Shown here: one piece after another, positions 63,466 to 64,000 of the stretch
Position numbering within the stretch: the first letter of the stretch is position 1
Layout: each line of letters opens with the position of its first letter
Assembly (NCBI RefSeq): GCF_000429445.1
Contig: NZ_AUBW01000011.1
Span: 109,129-173,128, forward strand
DNA: 64,000 nucleotides
From: Algoriphagus terrigena DSM 22685
GTDB lineage: Bacteria; Bacteroidota; Bacteroidia; Cytophagales; Cyclobacteriaceae
Direction of reading: 5' to 3'
Made by a program: the position numbers and the translations under genes
The notes under the pieces: generated by a model
Told to the model about the DNA's origin: nothing
What the model saw: the letters and a program-made list of their open reading frames with translations, nothing else
The model's database searches: none

Positions 63466-63635
63466 AAATCCCCCCGACCCCCTTTAGGAAAGGGGGAGTT
63501 GCGCAATCGGAACCTCAGAACTATTTCCAATAATTCTGAATTTTTTTTCCTCCTTAACCTTGATTCTTCTCTTTCAGGATTGGAGTACCCGTTGACCTGA
63601 TTCCCCCTTGAAAAGGGGGTTAGGGGGATTGGTTT
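63466..63635. repeat. Inverted-repeat element next to IS3
   Basis: Two arms of about 35 bp in inverted order: AATCCCCCCGACCCCCTTT...GGGGGAG (63466-63500) and ATTCCCCCTTGAAAAGGGGG...GGGGGATTGG (63600-63635). Each is itself palindromic (CCCCCTTTaggAAAGGGGG). They bracket about 100 bp with no gene, so it may be a small non-autonomous element or a pair of REP-like units. Confidence 0.55.
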
Positions 63636-63640
63636 AAAAA

Positions 63641-64000
63641 TGACTCGTCCTAAAAACAGTTTACAGGTTATAGTTTAAATCCTGATACTGATTGACTGTT
63701 TTTGGTTCGTCCTTTTATAGGTTTACAAGTGTACGATTTTTGGCATAGTAGTTTTTCCACAACCGATCTGTTTTTTGATTGGTTTGGTGGATTTCCTCAG
63801 GTGTTTTGTTTCCTATACTCATATGAGGTCGTTCTTGGTTGTAGAGGTTGACAACGTGGGAAAGCAACTCGTTTGCCTCTTGTATGGAATTTACTTCATA
63901 GCAATCCAGGTATTCTCCTTTGATAATTCCATTGATCCGTTCAGCCAATGCATTTTCCAACGGATCTCCGTTTTCGGTCATGCTGATCGCAATATTATGG
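63641..64000 (-). mobile_element. IS3-family insertion sequence, partial
   Basis: A minus-strand IS3-type transposase frame runs off the window. TGACTCGTCCTAAAAACAG at 63641 is a probable element end, since IS3 ends begin with TG. The other end lies beyond 64000. Confidence 0.7.
63715..64000 (-). CDS. IS3-family transposase, C-terminal part (cut by window)
   Basis: The reading frame is open to the window edge (about 95 residues seen). DDE integrase features remain: SMTENGDPLENALAERINGIIKGEY contains the conserved Glu, then VNLYNQERPHMSIGNKTPEEIH, typical of IS3 OrfB ends. The in-frame ATG at 63981 is internal; the true start is outside the window. Confidence 0.9.
   Translation of the reverse strand, partial: HNIAISMTENGDPLENALAERINGIIKGEYLDCYEVNSIQEANELLSHVVNLYNQERPHMSIGNKTPEEIHQTNQKTDRLWKNYYAKNRTLVNL

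Overview
This window comes from a member of the Bacteroidota, most likely the Cytophagales near the Cyclobacteriaceae; that placement is inferred from gene content, not from a search. The evidence is a complete alternative complex III plus aa3 cytochrome oxidase operon, a long-form IspG, LVIVD-repeat and other Bacteroidota-style lipoproteins, the absence of clear Shine-Dalgarno sequences, and two perfect Bacteroidota promoters of the form TTTG-N19-TAnnTTTG (tRNA-Cys at 18884-18914 and the respiratory operon at 19159-19189).

Layout. 0.2-6 kb holds a PolX/PHP protein, an EVE-domain protein with a secreted partner, and pyrR-pyrB followed by a 42-bp minisatellite. 6-14 kb holds a two-gene ABC exporter, cystathionine beta-synthase, a membrane protein, a PlsC-like acyltransferase and ribosomal protein S1 with a pseudoknot-capable leader. 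14-19 kb holds two lipoproteins, a two-subunit molybdenum hydroxylase and tRNA-Cys. 19.2-35.8 kb is one respiratory block: actABCDEF, coxB, coxA, heme A synthase (ctaA), heme O synthase (ctaB), two subunit III genes, subunit IV, SCO, a DUF420 protein and a small CxxC protein. Together these build a quinol:cytochrome c oxidoreductase, its terminal oxidase, the heme cofactor and the copper-centre assembly factors. 35.9-46 kb holds a very large multi-pass histidine kinase, a 1154-residue surface protein, an SDR enzyme and ispG.

46-64 kb is more accessory in character. It has two amidohydrolases, a sterol-desaturase-like hydroxylase, several secreted proteins, a GreA/Rnk-like factor, a QorB/YgiD/Crp group, an orphan Hcp, a TlpA-like thioredoxin, a REP-associated tyrosine transposase with palindromes inside its reading frame, an orphan ABC ATPase, and an IS3 element cut by the window edge.

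The most interesting signals are not protein genes. They are an H-type pseudoknot just before rpsA; a three-way-junction RNA candidate followed by a terminator upstream of the GreA-like gene; two 42-bp tandem arrays 54 kb apart that share a core and lie in the same orientation relative to the preceding gene; a dispersed stem-loop repeat near 48.9 and 62.0 kb; and REP-like palindromes embedded in the transposase that may recognise such sequences.
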